NCBI GenBank assembly: GCA_015066975.1
Contig: SVNI01000001.1
Span: 1 to 64,000, forward strand
Direction of reading: 5' to 3'
Length of the DNA stretch: 64,000 bases
DNA from: Ruminococcus sp.
GTDB taxonomy: Bacteria > Bacillota > Clostridia > Oscillospirales > Ruminococcaceae
Shown here: positions 43,340-53,324 of the stretch, one piece after another
Position numbering within the stretch: position 1 is the first letter of the stretch
Layout of the letters: every line of letters starts with the position of its first letter
Notes under the pieces: model-generated
Told to the model about the DNA's origin: nothing
What the model saw: the letters and a program-made list of their open reading frames with translations, nothing else
Database searches by the model: none
Position numbers and translations under genes: made by a program

Positions 43340-44734
43340 TTATAATTTAGAGATTTCAACACCCTGACGGGTTTCCTTGACAGCATAGCCAAGTTTTTTA
43401 ATTTCGTCGCGGAGTCTGTCAGCTTCAGCGAAGTTTTTGGCTTTTCTGGCTTCGGCCCTATGATTAACTAATTCAAGAACTTCCTGCGGAATGGCTTCTT
43501 CCTTGCGTTCGTAAAGTAAACCGAGCACGGAGATTAATTCTTCAAAGAGGTCAGAGCCCTTCTGAAGTTGTTCTTTGGAAGTACGGGAATCAGAACACAT
43601 GATATTCAGTTCACGGACGAGTTCAAAAACAGCCGTAAGTGCATCAGCAGTATTGAGGTCGTCAGAGAGGGACTGAATAAAATCTTCTCTGGCTTTTGTG
43701 AAAGCGGTTTCAGCCTGTTCAGAGACAGTGCCGGATGGGGCATTTTTGAGAGCATTTCTGAGAGTTTCCCTGCACTGGTACAATCTGTCGAGAGAAGCTT
43801 TGCAGGCATTGAGAAGTTCAACAGTATAGTTCATAGGAGCGCGGTACTGTGCCTGAATCATGAGATAGCGGATGACTTCATAGCCGTAAGTTTCGGCAAC
43901 ATCTTTGGTTAAGAAGAAATTGCCTTCGGATTTGGACATTTTGCGGTGGTCGACATTGATATGTCCGTTATGCATCCAGTAATTGGCAAAGGGCGCATCG
44001 TTAGCAGCCTCTGACTGGGCAATTTCATTTTCGTGATGGGGGAAGATAAGGTCATGACCGCCGGCATGGAGGTCGATAGTATCGCCGAGACAGTATTTAG
44101 CCATGCAGGAGCATTCGATATGCCAACCGGGACGGCCTGTTCCCCACGGGGAATCCCAATGCTGTTCAGAGGGGTCACAGCCTTTCCAGAGGGCGAAATC
44201 GAGGGGGTCTTGTTTGATTTCGTTGATTTCGACTCTTGCGCCGGCATTGAGGTCATCAAGGGACTGATTGGAAAGTTTGCCGTAAGAGATAAATTTTCTG
44301 GTTTTATAGTAGACATCATTTCCGGCCTGATAAGCATAGCCCTTGTTGATGAGGGTCTGAATAAAATCAATAATTTTGGGCATAAATTCAGAAACTCTGG
44401 GATGAACGGTTGCAGGACGGACGTTAAGGCCTTCGGCATCACGGCAGTAAGCGGAAATATATTTTTCAGCACAGGCTTCCGGAGAGATGCCTTCTTCCCT
44501 GCCCTGACGGATGATTTTATCATTGACGTCAGTATAGTTCTGTACAAAAGTGACTTCATAGCCCATGTATTCAAGGAATCTTCTGAACACGTCAAAAACG
44601 CAGACGGGTCTTGCGTTGCCGATGTGGATGTAATTATACACAGTAGGTCCGCAGACATACATGCGAACTTTATTCGGCTCGATAGTTTTGAGTTCTTCTT
44701 TTTTGTTGGTTAGGGTATTAAACACCTGAATCAT
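43340..44734 (-). CDS. cysS: cysteinyl-tRNA synthetase
   Basis: A 464-residue class Ia synthetase that charges tRNA-Cys. CGPTVYNYIHIGNARP is the HIGH region, with the first zinc cysteine; HRKMSKSEGN is the KMSKS loop. The C-terminal helix bundle ends LGYAVKETRQGVEI. The ATG follows AGGAGGC; upstream in-frame codons are in the 5' leader. A consensus-like promoter and a hairpin lie directly ahead. Confidence 0.96.
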   Translation of the reverse strand: MIQVFNTLTNKKEELKTIEPNKVRMYVCGPTVYNYIHIGNARPVCVFDVFRRFLEYMGYEVTFVQNYTDVNDKIIRQGREEGISPEACAEKYISAYCRDAEGLNVRPATVHPRVSEFMPKIIDFIQTLINKGYAYQAGNDVYYKTRKFISYGKLSNQSLDDLNAGARVEINEIKQDPLDFALWKGCDPSEQHWDSPWGTGRPGWHIECSCMAKYCLGDTIDLHAGGHDLIFPHHENEIAQSEAANDAPFANYWMHNGHINVDHRKMSKSEGNFFLTKDVAETYGYEVIRYLMIQAQYRAPMNYTVELLNACKASLDRLYQCRETLRNALKNAPSGTVSEQAETAFTKAREDFIQSLSDDLNTADALTAVFELVRELNIMCSDSRTSKEQLQKGSDLFEELISVLGLLYERKEEAIPQEVLELVNHRAEARKAKNFAEADRLRDEIKKLGYAVKETRQGVEISKL

Positions 44735-44765
44735 AAAAAACCTGCCTCCTGAGTCAAGAAAATAA

Positions 44766-44790
44766 ATCTCCCCTGCACATGAGGGGAGAT
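44766..44790 (-). terminator. hairpin in the cysS leader (attenuator or 5' stem-loop)
   Basis: ATCTCCCCT (44766-44774) pairs with AGGGGAGAT (44782-44790). It is downstream of the cysS promoter and followed on the minus strand by the weak T tract TTATTTTC. So it is either an attenuator or a 5' stabilising stem. There is no room for a T-box. Confidence 0.55.
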
Positions 44791-44801
44791 GCATTAATAA
44801 T

Positions 44802-44830
44802 ATTATATCTAAAAAGCAGAAAAATGTCAA
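44802..44830 (-). promoter_or_regulatory. consensus promoter of cysS
   Basis: On the minus strand, TTGACA (44825-44830), a 17-bp spacer and TATAAT (44802-44807), both perfect matches, just after the XRE stop. Confidence 0.85.
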
Positions 44831-44839
44831 GAGGTGAAT

Positions 44840-45055
44840 TTATGTTTCTGTATCGTCATCAATAAATTCAAGGATATCACCGGGCTGACAGCGGAGAGCC
44901 TTGCAGATGGCATTGAGGGTTGAAAAGCGAACAGCACTGACTTTTCCCGTTTTGAGCTTGGATAAATTGACATTGGAAACGCCGACTTTTTCACTTAATT
45001 CATTGAGGCTGATTTTTCTGTCAGCCATAACACGGTCTAATCTTAAAATAATCAT
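44840..45055 (-). CDS. XRE-family regulator (YozG-like)
   Basis: A 71-residue helix-turn-helix protein of the HTH_26/YozG type: MADRKISLNELSEKVGVSNVNLSKLKTGK is the HTH, and the C-terminus ends in an acidic tail (CQPGDILEFIDDD). Such short regulators usually sit beside DUF2975 membrane proteins, as here (17 bp apart). Its likely binding sites are the palindromes at 45621 and 45709. Confidence 0.88.
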   Translation of the reverse strand: MIILRLDRVMADRKISLNELSEKVGVSNVNLSKLKTGKVSAVRFSTLNAICKALRCQPGDILEFIDDDTET

Positions 45056-45072
45056 GTTTCACCGCCTGTAGA

Positions 45073-45543
45073 TTATAATAATTCGTCAGATTCTTTCTGC
45101 AATTCCGCACCGTAAGCGAATGAATTAATCAAAAGCCAGATTGTCATAACAGAGGGGACAGCAGTAAAAACAACGCCTGCAAAGCCAAACATTAGCACCA
45201 CAACCAGATAGACAATTCCAAACAGTTTCATTTCTTTGATAACATCCTCACTGAATGGCGTTTCACAGGTTTCAATTTTTTGAGAAAATCTGATGGCAAA
45301 GAAATAGAAAACAGCAGAAGCAATCAAAGCACATAAGCCTATCACAAGAGTTGGTATGCTTATCTGACTGGCATCAGTGACATCAGTAATCAGGCCGATA
45401 TGTTCAGGGAAGAATTTCAAGATGAAAATAGTAACAGTTGTCAAAACTGTACCGACAATGCAGAAAATCATGATAATTTTGCTGAAGATACGGCAGAGTT
45501 TTCCGCATTTGTTAATTTTTTGGATATTCGCATTTTTATTCAT
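45073..45543 (-). CDS. DUF2975-type membrane protein
   Basis: A 156-residue protein with four predicted membrane helices (about 22-42, 63-85, 105-127, 130-146). Length and helix arrangement fit DUF2975, which is commonly encoded with YozG-like XRE regulators. Function unknown; such pairs may sense membrane state or a small molecule. The ATG follows GGAGG at normal spacing, behind a clear promoter. Confidence 0.75.
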   Translation of the reverse strand: MNKNANIQKINKCGKLCRIFSKIIMIFCIVGTVLTTVTIFILKFFPEHIGLITDVTDASQISIPTLVIGLCALIASAVFYFFAIRFSQKIETCETPFSEDVIKEMKLFGIVYLVVVLMFGFAGVVFTAVPSVMTIWLLINSFAYGAELQKESDELL

Positions 45544-45587
45544 AGTAAAACCTCCATAAGATAAATTTGATTGCTTGTGATGGTTTT

Positions 45588-45616
45588 AGTATAGCACGGA
45601 AATTAATATTTGTCAA
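45588..45616 (-). promoter_or_regulatory. promoter of the DUF2975-XRE operon
   Basis: On the minus strand, TTGACA (45611-45616), a 17-bp spacer and TATACT (45588-45593). The large palindrome at 45621-45643 abuts its upstream side. Confidence 0.8.
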
Positions 45617-45620
45617 TAGA

Positions 45621-45643
45621 TTTTTAACGATAATCGTTAAAAA
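45621..45643. promoter_or_regulatory. 23-bp palindromic operator
   Basis: TTTTTAACGAT-A-ATCGTTAAAAA, a perfect dyad with one central base, starting 5 bp upstream of the -35 element. It is the likely binding site for the XRE regulator of the operon. Confidence 0.65.
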
Positions 45644-45655
45644 ATATATGCTTGC

Positions 45656-45687
45656 ATAAAAAATCCGGAAGTTTTCTCCTCCGGATA
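45656..45687 (-). terminator. Rho-independent terminator of the gyr-cca-phoPR run
   Basis: ATCCGGA (45663-45669) pairs with TCCGGAT (45680-45686). The minus-strand read continues TTTTTTATGC. It ends the run of minus-strand genes that begins upstream of gyrB. Confidence 0.75.
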
Positions 45688-45708
45688 GTATAATTTTAAC
45701 AATAAAAA

Positions 45709-45730
45709 TTTAATGTTTATCATTAAAAAT
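45709..45730. promoter_or_regulatory. second, imperfect copy of the operator palindrome
   Basis: TTTAATGTTTATCATTAAAAA, i.e. TTTTTAATGATAAACATTAAA on the minus strand, related to the 45621 palindrome by a few changes. It lies between the histidine kinase stop and the terminator, 70 bp from the first copy. Confidence 0.45.
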
Positions 45731-45735
45731 TAATT

Positions 45736-47085
45736 TTACAATGGAAAGCACAGCCGGATGCAAGTGCCTTTGCCTTCTTCGCTGTCAAGTTCAATTCTGG
45801 CATGATGAAGTGCCATACCATGTTTGACGATGGAAAGGCCGAGACCTGTACCGCCGACTTCTTTGGAATGGCTTTTATTAACGCGATAGAATCGCTCGAA
45901 AATGCGTTTCTGGTCAGCTTCGGGAATGCCAATGCCATTGTCTTCAACTTTGAGGACAGCGAGATTTTCAGAGTGGTAAAGGTTCAGTCTGACAAAACCG
46001 CCCGGCTGGTTATACTTAATAGCATTATCACAGATATTATAGATAATTTCTTCGAGGATATGAGGCATCCCGATAATGTAGACAGGCTGGCCTTCACAGG
46101 AAAGGGAAATATCATGTTTCTGAGCATTGAGAGCAAGCCGTTCACAGACACTTTGAGAGAGTTCAAGCAGATTGATAGATTTTCTGTCTTCATAAATTTC
46201 AGTAACGCCGTCTTCCAGTCTGGAGAGTTTGAGAATATCATTGACAAGTGTCATGAGTCTTTGAGCTTCTTTGTAGATATTATCAGCGAAATGGGAAATA
46301 TCCTTTTGCTGAACATAGCCGTCCCGGATAATTTCGGCGAATCCGGAAATAGAAGTCAAAGGCGTTTTAAGTTCATGGGAGACATTGGCAGTAAATTCGC
46401 GCCGGATGGCATCTTGTTTTTTATGTTCTTCCTGAAGCTGCTGCATCTGATGCTGAATCTGCTGGCTTTGAGCAATCAGACGGCGGATGAAAGGTTTCAT
46501 TTCGCTGTAGATATTTCTGTCATCAGGATTTTCAGGGTCAAGCTGATTGATAGGCTTCATAATTTTTTTGGAGCTTTCAGAAGCAAGCACGACCGAAAGC
46601 AGGCTCATCAGCAGGACGATAAGAATTACAGGCGAAAGCATAGAGACAACAAGCCGGAAGACAGTATCTTGATTCATAGAAATACGAATAACCTGATAAT
46701 TATCAAGTCTGACAGCATAATTGACAGTTTTCCGGAGGATGGAATCAGAATAGCGTTCGCTGTCGCCTTCGCCGTGTTCGATAGCTTCCTGAAATTCTTC
46801 ACGCTCAGAATGATTTTCCATTTTTTCGGGATTAAGTTTGCTGTCAAAAAGAACCGTGCCGTCAGAATCGATAAGGGTAATTCTGGCTGTACCAATTTTG
46901 ACGGAGCGCAGAAAATCCGCACCGTACTGATTGACGGCAGAAGAGAGAAGAACAGCACTGTCTTTAAGTTCGGCAACATTTCTCTGCACAAGATAAGTAT
47001 TAATAACATAGAGAATCAGGCCAAAAGTCATAAGAAAGACAGTAATACAGGCGAAAAAGATTCTTTTTGTGAGTTCATTCCGCAT
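45736..47085 (-). CDS. PhoR-type sensor histidine kinase
   Basis: A 449-residue sensor kinase: membrane helix at about 9-30, extracytoplasmic domain of about 130 residues, a second helix near 165-190, HAMP-like linker, HisKA with the phosphorylated His in FTANVSHELKTPLTS, and HATPase with NICDNAIKYNQPGG, VEDNGIGIPE and GGTGLGLSIVKHG. Such kinases sense envelope or phosphate signals. The start is the ATG after GGGAGATAA; it overlaps the regulator gene by 11 bp. The long frame extension upstream is not needed. Confidence 0.92.
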   Translation of the reverse strand: MRNELTKRIFFACITVFLMTFGLILYVINTYLVQRNVAELKDSAVLLSSAVNQYGADFLRSVKIGTARITLIDSDGTVLFDSKLNPEKMENHSEREEFQEAIEHGEGDSERYSDSILRKTVNYAVRLDNYQVIRISMNQDTVFRLVVSMLSPVILIVLLMSLLSVVLASESSKKIMKPINQLDPENPDDRNIYSEMKPFIRRLIAQSQQIQHQMQQLQEEHKKQDAIRREFTANVSHELKTPLTSISGFAEIIRDGYVQQKDISHFADNIYKEAQRLMTLVNDILKLSRLEDGVTEIYEDRKSINLLELSQSVCERLALNAQKHDISLSCEGQPVYIIGMPHILEEIIYNICDNAIKYNQPGGFVRLNLYHSENLAVLKVEDNGIGIPEADQKRIFERFYRVNKSHSKEVGGTGLGLSIVKHGMALHHARIELDSEEGKGTCIRLCFPL

Positions 47086-47776
47086 TGGGGTTATCTCCCG
47101 AAGATTCTTCAATTTTGTAGCCGATACCACGGATAGTTTTGATATAATTTCCGGCCTCGCCAAGTTTCTGGCGCAGGGTACGGATGTGAACGTCAACGGT
47201 ACGGTTTTCGCCGTCAAAACTGTAGCCCCACACGCTGTTGAGGAATTGTTCACGGGTCAGGACAATATCTTTGTTTTTGAGAAGCAGGCAGAGCATCTCG
47301 AATTCTTTGAATGTCAGGATAATATCAGTGCCATTGACCTGAACGATATGTTTCTCGGGACTGACATAGAGAGAACCAAGCTGATAGGCCTGTATTTCGG
47401 GGGCAGAAGATTTCTGGGCACGACGGAGGAGCGCACGGACTCTTGCAATTAATTCCATCATGCCGAAAGGTTTAGGAAGATAGTCATCTGCGCCGGCATC
47501 CAAACCAATAACTTTTTCATATTCGCTGGATTTGGCAGTAAGCATCATGACGGGGATATTTTGGGTTTCGGGTCTGGTGCGGAGTTTCCGGAGGATAGAA
47601 AGGCCATCTTCTTCAGGAAGCATAATATCCAGAAGAATCAAATCCGGAAGCTGTTTATCAAGTGTATTCCAGAAAAGGGAAGGTTTCCCGAACCCTTCAG
47701 CAGGCATTCCTGCACTGCTGAGGGTATAAGTGACAAGTTCGCGGATGCTGTTATCATCTTCAACAAAATAAATCAT
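47075..47776 (-). CDS. OmpR/PhoB-family response regulator
   Basis: A 233-residue regulator with receiver domain (ED pair at the N-terminus, phosphorylated Asp in LILLDIMLPEEDG, Lys in YLPKPFG) and a C-terminal winged-helix DNA-binding domain (TREQFLNSVWGYSFDGENRTVDVHIRTLRQKLG). It pairs with the adjacent histidine kinase. The ATG follows AGAGGAGTTC and lies inside the cca gene, 17 bp before the cca stop. Confidence 0.94.
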   Translation of the reverse strand: MIYFVEDDNSIRELVTYTLSSAGMPAEGFGKPSLFWNTLDKQLPDLILLDIMLPEEDGLSILRKLRTRPETQNIPVMMLTAKSSEYEKVIGLDAGADDYLPKPFGMMELIARVRALLRRAQKSSAPEIQAYQLGSLYVSPEKHIVQVNGTDIILTFKEFEMLCLLLKNKDIVLTREQFLNSVWGYSFDGENRTVDVHIRTLRQKLGEAGNYIKTIRGIGYKIEESSGDNPNAE

Positions 47777-49094
47777 GATAGAACTCCTCTGCAAGGGGTA
47801 AAAGAATTTCTTTCCGGTTCGGCATGCCGGAAATGACAGATTCCAGCAAATCATCCAGAACCATTCCGATTTGTTTTCCCTGAAAGCCAATCGAAAGCAA
47901 ATCATTTCCGGAGATATCCAAATCCTTGACATGACAGCAGAGGTGCTGTTGTTTGCAGACTTTGAAGAAAGCCTCTGCCCTGTCGATTTTGGCACGTGAT
48001 TCGGGGTCGCCGTTTAATTTGGAGATTCTGTCGGCATCGAGTACCTGAATCAAAAGAGCGAATTCATCATAATCAAGGACAGAAAGAATCTTTCTGACAG
48101 AAGTCAGATTTTGGGGAGTTTCTCTGTGATAGAAAATGAGTTTGCAGACTAATTTTCTGGTATAATTATCGGATTTAAGGCGGAGCAGAATTTTATCAGC
48201 AGATTCTGCGCTTTTCTGAGCATGTCCATGAAAGTGACCGCCTTTTTCATCCCATGTAAAACAGGATGGTTTAGCAATGTCATGAAAGAGCATCGCAAGG
48301 CGGACGGTTAAATTTTTAGGAGCATTGCCGACAGTACGGGCGATATGTTCCCAGACAGTGAAATCATGCCAGTGAGTATGCTGGGTAAAAGTAATGCAGG
48401 GCAGAATTTCAGGAATTCTGACAGCGAGAATTTCAGGATAGCGAATCAGAATATCAGTGATATAGTCACCCATGAGCATAGCACGCAATTCAGAAAAAAT
48501 TCTTTCAGCAGAGATATATTTAAGCTGAAAAGCAGAAGCTCTCATAGCGGAATCAGTTAATAAATCGGGCTGTAAGCCAAATCTTGCACAGAAGCGCATA
48601 CCACGGAGGATACGGAGAGCATCTTCACGGAATCGTGCAGAGGGAACGCCGACACAGCGGAGAATTTTGTTTTGCAAATCCTGTTCACCGCCGAAAGGGT
48701 CAACAAGTTGATGATGTTGGGCATCCCATGCCATAGCATTGCAGGTAAAGTCACGTCTTGCGAGGTCATCAAAAATAGAATCAGCGAAAAGAACAGTGGC
48801 AGGATGACGGTAGTCAGTATAATCAGTTTCTGTCCGGAAAGTAGTAATTTCGGCGAAACCGCCGGAGTATTTTACACCGACCGTACCAAATGCCCGGCCG
48901 TATTCAGAGCAGTTTTCTTTTCCGAAAATCTGTGTGATTTGTTCGGGCGTGGCATTCGTGGCGATATCATAATCATGAGGGGTAAGGCCAAGAAAGGCAT
49001 CACGGACACATCCGCCGACGATAAAAGCCTGAAACTGGTTATCATAGAGCATATCGCACATATTCTGGATAGAATCAGGGAGATGAAAAGTCAT
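47760..49094 (-). CDS. cca: CCA tRNA nucleotidyltransferase
   Basis: A 444-residue class II CCA-adding enzyme with the head motif FIVGGCVRDAFLGLTPHDYDIAT (GGCVRD and DxD), FTCNAMAWD, and the RILRGMRFCARFGL signature. A predicted HD-type domain occurs in the C-terminal half (LFHDIAKP, RETPQNL). It adds or repairs the 3' CCA of tRNAs. The ATG is 12 bp after AGGAGG. It overlaps the response regulator gene. Confidence 0.93.
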   Translation of the reverse strand: MTFHLPDSIQNMCDMLYDNQFQAFIVGGCVRDAFLGLTPHDYDIATNATPEQITQIFGKENCSEYGRAFGTVGVKYSGGFAEITTFRTETDYTDYRHPATVLFADSIFDDLARRDFTCNAMAWDAQHHQLVDPFGGEQDLQNKILRCVGVPSARFREDALRILRGMRFCARFGLQPDLLTDSAMRASAFQLKYISAERIFSELRAMLMGDYITDILIRYPEILAVRIPEILPCITFTQHTHWHDFTVWEHIARTVGNAPKNLTVRLAMLFHDIAKPSCFTWDEKGGHFHGHAQKSAESADKILLRLKSDNYTRKLVCKLIFYHRETPQNLTSVRKILSVLDYDEFALLIQVLDADRISKLNGDPESRAKIDRAEAFFKVCKQQHLCCHVKDLDISGNDLLSIGFQGKQIGMVLDDLLESVISGMPNRKEILLPLAEEFYHDLFC

Positions 49095-49152
49095 AGAAAC
49101 AGGAATCCTCCTTTCTGAGTTTTCCACAGCCGTGGAAAGAAATGTTGAAAGT

Positions 49153-49947
49153 TCAGTTTTTCAGGGGAACTAAGTCAATGCAGACGAATTCAGGGGGGTT
49201 ATTGATACGGAATTTTCCAATGCCTGCAGAAACGTTCATGAAGCAGTTCCCTTGCCGATAGATGCCTTTGGTATATTTGGGGAAGAATTTCCGTTCGGGC
49301 GAGAGAATGCCGACACCGCCGGGCATTCTGACAACACCGCCGTGAACGTGTCCGGAAAGGACAACATCAGCCCCCCACTGAGCATAGGCATCAAGCCCCA
49401 TAGGAGAATGCGCCAGCAGAACACAGGGATGTGCCGGGCAGTTTCCGACACAGGCAGAAATCATATCGGGGGTGATAGCTTCCAGCGCATGATAACTGCC
49501 GTTCTGATTTTTGTAGACAGATTGAGGAAGTGTCAAGCCAGTGAACAGGATTTCCTGAAACATGACAGAAGAATTATCCAGCACAAGAATTCCGGCTTTC
49601 CGGCATTGTTTTAGCATATCTGAAAGAATGGAATCAGGCAGGTCTTTCTCATGATTGCCGAGGGAATAGGCAACAGGGGCAATCTGTTTGAGTCTGGAAA
49701 GCAGGTCAAGAGCATCAGAAATGCTGGTTTCTCCCGGTTTTCTGGAAATGAGGTCACCCGTGACAGCAATAATGCCATTATGCTGGGAAAGCGGAGAAAA
49801 GAAATCAGCTTTCCGGAGCAGTTCAGAGATAATCTGCTGATTTTTCTCATGGGAAGTATGTATGCTGAAATGAATGTCCGAGATATGCAGAATTCTGAAC
49901 GATGTTTTCACACCGTTCAGAACAATGCATTCTTGTCTGTCTGTCAT
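49153..49947 (-). CDS. calcineurin-like metallophosphoesterase
   Basis: A 264-residue phosphoesterase with all five metal-binding motifs: [31 protein letters not shown] and [15 protein letters not shown]. It resembles YkuE/UshA-like Firmicutes proteins, but it lacks a signal or membrane segment and is probably cytoplasmic. The substrate is unknown. Its start overlaps the gyrA stop (ATGA), so it is coupled to gyrA. Confidence 0.88.
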   Translation of the reverse strand: MTDRQECIVLNGVKTSFRILHISDIHFSIHTSHEKNQQIISELLRKADFFSPLSQHNGIIAVTGDLISRKPGETSISDALDLLSRLKQIAPVAYSLGNHEKDLPDSILSDMLKQCRKAGILVLDNSSVMFQEILFTGLTLPQSVYKNQNGSYHALEAITPDMISACVGNCPAHPCVLLAHSPMGLDAYAQWGADVVLSGHVHGGVVRMPGGVGILSPERKFFPKYTKGIYRQGNCFMNVSAGIGKFRINNPPEFVCIDLVPLKN

Positions 49948-52586
49948 ATAGTGACTTCCTCACTGCTGTCGGAATTGAATTCTTCGGACTGCGGAGAACT
50001 TTCAACGGATTCAGATTCGGAATCCGTATCAGTATCTTCTGTATTTTCGTGTTCAGCGCGTGTAAAGGCAACTACAGTATTTCCTTCGGAAACTTTCATC
50101 ACGCGTACGCCTTTGGAGATTCTGCCGAGGATTCTGATTTCGCTTGCAAGAATACGGATGATAATACCTTCGGTAGAGATTAAGATAATATCGTCGTCGT
50201 CGTCCACGACTTTGATACCGCAGACATCACCGCGGACAGAATCGACAGGATAGTTTTTGAGGCCGTAACCGCCTCTGCCCTGAATGCGGTATTCTTCGAG
50301 AGCAGTACGCTTGCCATAGCCGAATTCAGTCACAGTAAGAACGCTTGCACCGTCGCGGACTCTGGCCATAGAGACAACTTCATCACCCTCGCGGAGGGAG
50401 AGGGCTTTCACACCGTGCGCAGAACGGCCTTGAGGACGAACCTGATTTTCTTCAAAGCGAACAGCCATGCCTTTTTTGGTAGCAACGATAAGTTGGTTAG
50501 AACCGTCAGTCATGCGCACGCCGGCAATTTCATCGCCTTCATTAAGGCCGATAGCAATCAAGCCTTTTTTGTGTATATTTTTATAAGCTTCAAGGGGAGT
50601 GCGCTTGATTTGACCATACTTTGTGACCATAGTGACAAATTTATCATCGGCGAAATCTTTTGTGCGGAGCATAGCAGAAATACGTTCGCCTTCCTGAAGC
50701 TGGAGAAGATTTGCGAAGTGGAAACCGCGGGAGGCTTTTGAGCCGTCAGGGATTTCGTAGCATTTAAGCTTATGCATATAGCCCTTGTTGGTGATGAATA
50801 AGATATTGTCATGAGTAGAGCAGATGAACATTTCAGAGACAAAATCTTCTTCGCGCTGTTTCATGCCGGTGACACCACGGCCGCCGCGTTTCTGCGTTTT
50901 GTAAGTTTCAAGAGCCATGCGCTTGATATAGCCGTTATTGGTATAAGTGACAACACAGTCTTCCATCTGGATGAGGGATTCAATATCAACTTCACCACTG
51001 ACGGAAGTGATTTCAGTCCGGCGGTTATCACTGAATTTTCTTCTGATTTCTTCAAGCTCGTCAGAGATAATCTGATAGACTTTCTGCTTGTCAGCGAGGG
51101 TGTCTTCATATTCAGAGATTTTTCCGCAGAGAGCGAATAATTCGTCAGTAATTTTCTGGCGTTCAAGGCCGGTGAGTGCGCCAAGACGCATCTGCACGAT
51201 AGCATCAGCCTGTTCATCAGAAAGACCAACAGCATGAGGGAGGTGCAGGCCGGAAAGGTCATACTGTGCGCGAGTGAGGAGTTCAAGCATATCGACATCT
51301 TTGAAGCGGTCGATTAATTTTTCCTTGCCTTCGGCGATGCTTGCCGAACCGCGGAGAATGGCAATTACTTCGTCGATATAGTCAGCAGCGAGCATAAAGC
51401 CTTGTAATAAATGCGCACGTTTGAGAGCTTTATCAAGGTCAAACTGAACACGTCTTGTGATGACTTCTACTTGGAATTCAAGATACTGTTCAAGAATTTC
51501 TTTCAGGGAAAGGACTTTCGGAACGCCTTTGGAAAGGACGAGCATATTGACACCGCAGGTATCCTGAAGCTGAGTGTAAGAGAACAGTTTATTGAGGACG
51601 ACATCAGCAACAGCATCTTTGCGGAGACCGATAACAATTCTCATGCCGTCACGGCCGGATTCGTCACGGACAAAAGTTGCGCCGTCAATGCGCTTGTCTT
51701 TGATTAATTCAGCAATATGCTCAACAAGGCGGGCTTTATTGACCATATAGGGAATTTCATGAACAATGATATGCTGTCTGCCCTTGATTTCTTCGTAAGA
51801 AGTTTTGGCACGGACGATAAGTTTCCCCTTGCCGGTAGCATAAGCGGCACGGATGCCGGCTTTGCCCATGATGATTCCGCCAGTCGGGAAGTCAGGACCT
51901 TTGATGCATTCCATAAGGTCATCAAGAGTGCAGTCGGGGTCTTTGATTAAGAGATTCAGACCGTCGATAACTTCGCCGAGATTATGGGTAGGGATATTGG
52001 TAGCCATGCCGACGGCAATGCCGACAGAGCCATTGACGAGGACGTTCGGGAAGCGTGACGGCAAAACAGTAGGTTCTTTCAGGCGGTCATCATAGTTTGT
52101 GCCGAAATCAACAGTATTTTTCTGGATGTCAGTTACCATTTCGACGGAAAGTTTTGACATCTTGGCTTCTGTATAACGATAAGCAGCCGGGGGGTCGCCA
52201 TCAATAGAACCAAAGTTGCCGTGACCATCAACGAGGGGATATCTCAGAGAGAAATCCTGCGCAAGTCTGACGAGAGCATCATAGACAGAAGCGTCGCCGT
52301 GCGGATGGTATCGGCCAAGCACAGAACCAACGGTATCGGCGCACTTTCTGTAAGGCTGGTCGGGGGTCAGGCCGTTTTCGTGGAGGGTATAGATAATTCT
52401 TCTGTGGACGGGTTTCAGGCCGTCACGGACATCAGGGAGCGCACGGGAGATGATAACGGACATTGCATAGGCAAGGAACGAATCATGCATTTCGTCGGCC
52501 ACATCAATGGGAATAACTTTCTGCCGGGGCTGTTGTTCCTGGAGCTCCTGATTCTGATTTTGTTCTGTATTCAAAATGCAGTTCAC
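49944..52586 (-). CDS. gyrA: DNA gyrase subunit A
   Basis: An 880-residue GyrA that cuts and rejoins DNA as part of A2B2 gyrase. The catalytic tyrosine is in [11 protein letters not shown], in the winged-helix region after [16 protein letters not shown]; the GyrA box [10 protein letters not shown] marks the C-terminal DNA-wrapping domain and separates it from ParC. The last 35 residues are an acidic tail ([20 protein letters not shown]). The N-terminal 25 residues are Q/N-rich. It lies downstream of gyrB with two unknown genes between them. Confidence 0.97.
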   Translation of the reverse strand: MNCILNTEQNQNQELQEQQPRQKVIPIDVADEMHDSFLAYAMSVIISRALPDVRDGLKPVHRRIIYTLHENGLTPDQPYRKCADTVGSVLGRYHPHGDASVYDALVRLAQDFSLRYPLVDGHGNFGSIDGDPPAAYRYTEAKMSKLSVEMVTDIQKNTVDFGTNYDDRLKEPTVLPSRFPNVLVNGSVGIAVGMATNIPTHNLGEVIDGLNLLIKDPDCTLDDLMECIKGPDFPTGGIIMGKAGIRAAYATGKGKLIVRAKTSYEEIKGRQHIIVHEIPYMVNKARLVEHIAELIKDKRIDGATFVRDESGRDGMRIVIGLRKDAVADVVLNKLFSYTQLQDTCGVNMLVLSKGVPKVLSLKEILEQYLEFQVEVITRRVQFDLDKALKRAHLLQGFMLAADYIDEVIAILRGSASIAEGKEKLIDRFKDVDMLELLTRAQYDLSGLHLPHAVGLSDEQADAIVQMRLGALTGLERQKITDELFALCGKISEYEDTLADKQKVYQIISDELEEIRRKFSDNRRTEITSVSGEVDIESLIQMEDCVVTYTNNGYIKRMALETYKTQKRGGRGVTGMKQREEDFVSEMFICSTHDNILFITNKGYMHKLKCYEIPDGSKASRGFHFANLLQLQEGERISAMLRTKDFADDKFVTMVTKYGQIKRTPLEAYKNIHKKGLIAIGLNEGDEIAGVRMTDGSNQLIVATKKGMAVRFEENQVRPQGRSAHGVKALSLREGDEVVSMARVRDGASVLTVTEFGYGKRTALEEYRIQGRGGYGLKNYPVDSVRGDVCGIKVVDDDDDIILISTEGIIIRILASEIRILGRISKGVRVMKVSEGNTVVAFTRAEHENTEDTDTDSESESVESSPQSEEFNSDSSEEVTI

Positions 52587-52607
52587 CTCAAATCAAAAAA
52601 ATTGGAA

Positions 52608-53213
52608 TTATATGTTCTGCTGGAAAGTTTTGTCTAATCTCTGGGAGAAGTGAACTCTCATGATTTCGAGTTCTTCTTCGGAAAAGGCAGATTTCGGCAG
52701 AACATAGAACATAGTTTTTGTCTGGTATATCATGAAAAAATCCGGATATTCAGTAATATGCAGATTTTTGTTATAATAGATTCTTGTCCCGGAGAAGTTG
52801 TCTTCGGGGGTATCGTCGAACAGGTTATCTGTCTGGGAATTTTCAGCGGAAGTATCTTCCGGGGGGAGGACAGTACCAATTTCGAGATATTCAGGATAAA
52901 TGCGGATTCTGTAGTTATCCTGTTCGATTTCCTTGACAGCGAGCATCAGATTTCTGCGGATTTTGCGGGGATTGTACCACTGAAAGCCGATAAGCACGGC
53001 ACAGACGAGGATAATCATGCAGTACATAGGTCTTTGGGAATCTGCGCCGTTGGCGACAAAATAGGCATAAATGCCGATGATGACAGCGAGCAGACCCATA
53101 GTGAGATATGTCTTAGGATAGACAAATTTTTTCTGAAACGCTGTGAAAGAAGATTTAAACAATGCAAAGGGAATCTGATAGGATTTTTCGAGCAAAAGAC
53201 CGGAATCGTTCAA
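52608..53213 (-). CDS. membrane protein with YcxB-like domain
   Basis: A 201-residue protein with two membrane helices (about 38-55, 65-80) and a C-terminal beta-rich domain ending MIYQTKTMFYVLPKSAFSEEELEIMRVHF, like the YcxB domain found in Firmicutes membrane proteins of unknown function. An acidic insert (PEDTSAENSQTDNLFDD) interrupts the domain. ATG follows GGAGG. It sits between gyrB and gyrA, transcribed the same way. Confidence 0.72.
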   Translation of the reverse strand: MNDSGLLLEKSYQIPFALFKSSFTAFQKKFVYPKTYLTMGLLAVIIGIYAYFVANGADSQRPMYCMIILVCAVLIGFQWYNPRKIRRNLMLAVKEIEQDNYRIRIYPEYLEIGTVLPPEDTSAENSQTDNLFDDTPEDNFSGTRIYYNKNLHITEYPDFFMIYQTKTMFYVLPKSAFSEEELEIMRVHFSQRLDKTFQQNI

Positions 53214-53324
53214 GAATCCACCTCCTGACGGGTTTTCAACACTTGTGGAATGAAAAGTGGAAAACTGAAATAATTAGTTTCGGATAAAGCTGAAATCAAA
53301 AACGAAAGTTTTTCTGGATGGTTT

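Noticed and set aside
45802-47136. 444-codon plus-strand frame opposite the histidine kinase
   Set aside because: Antisense shadow; the opposite strand has all kinase motifs.
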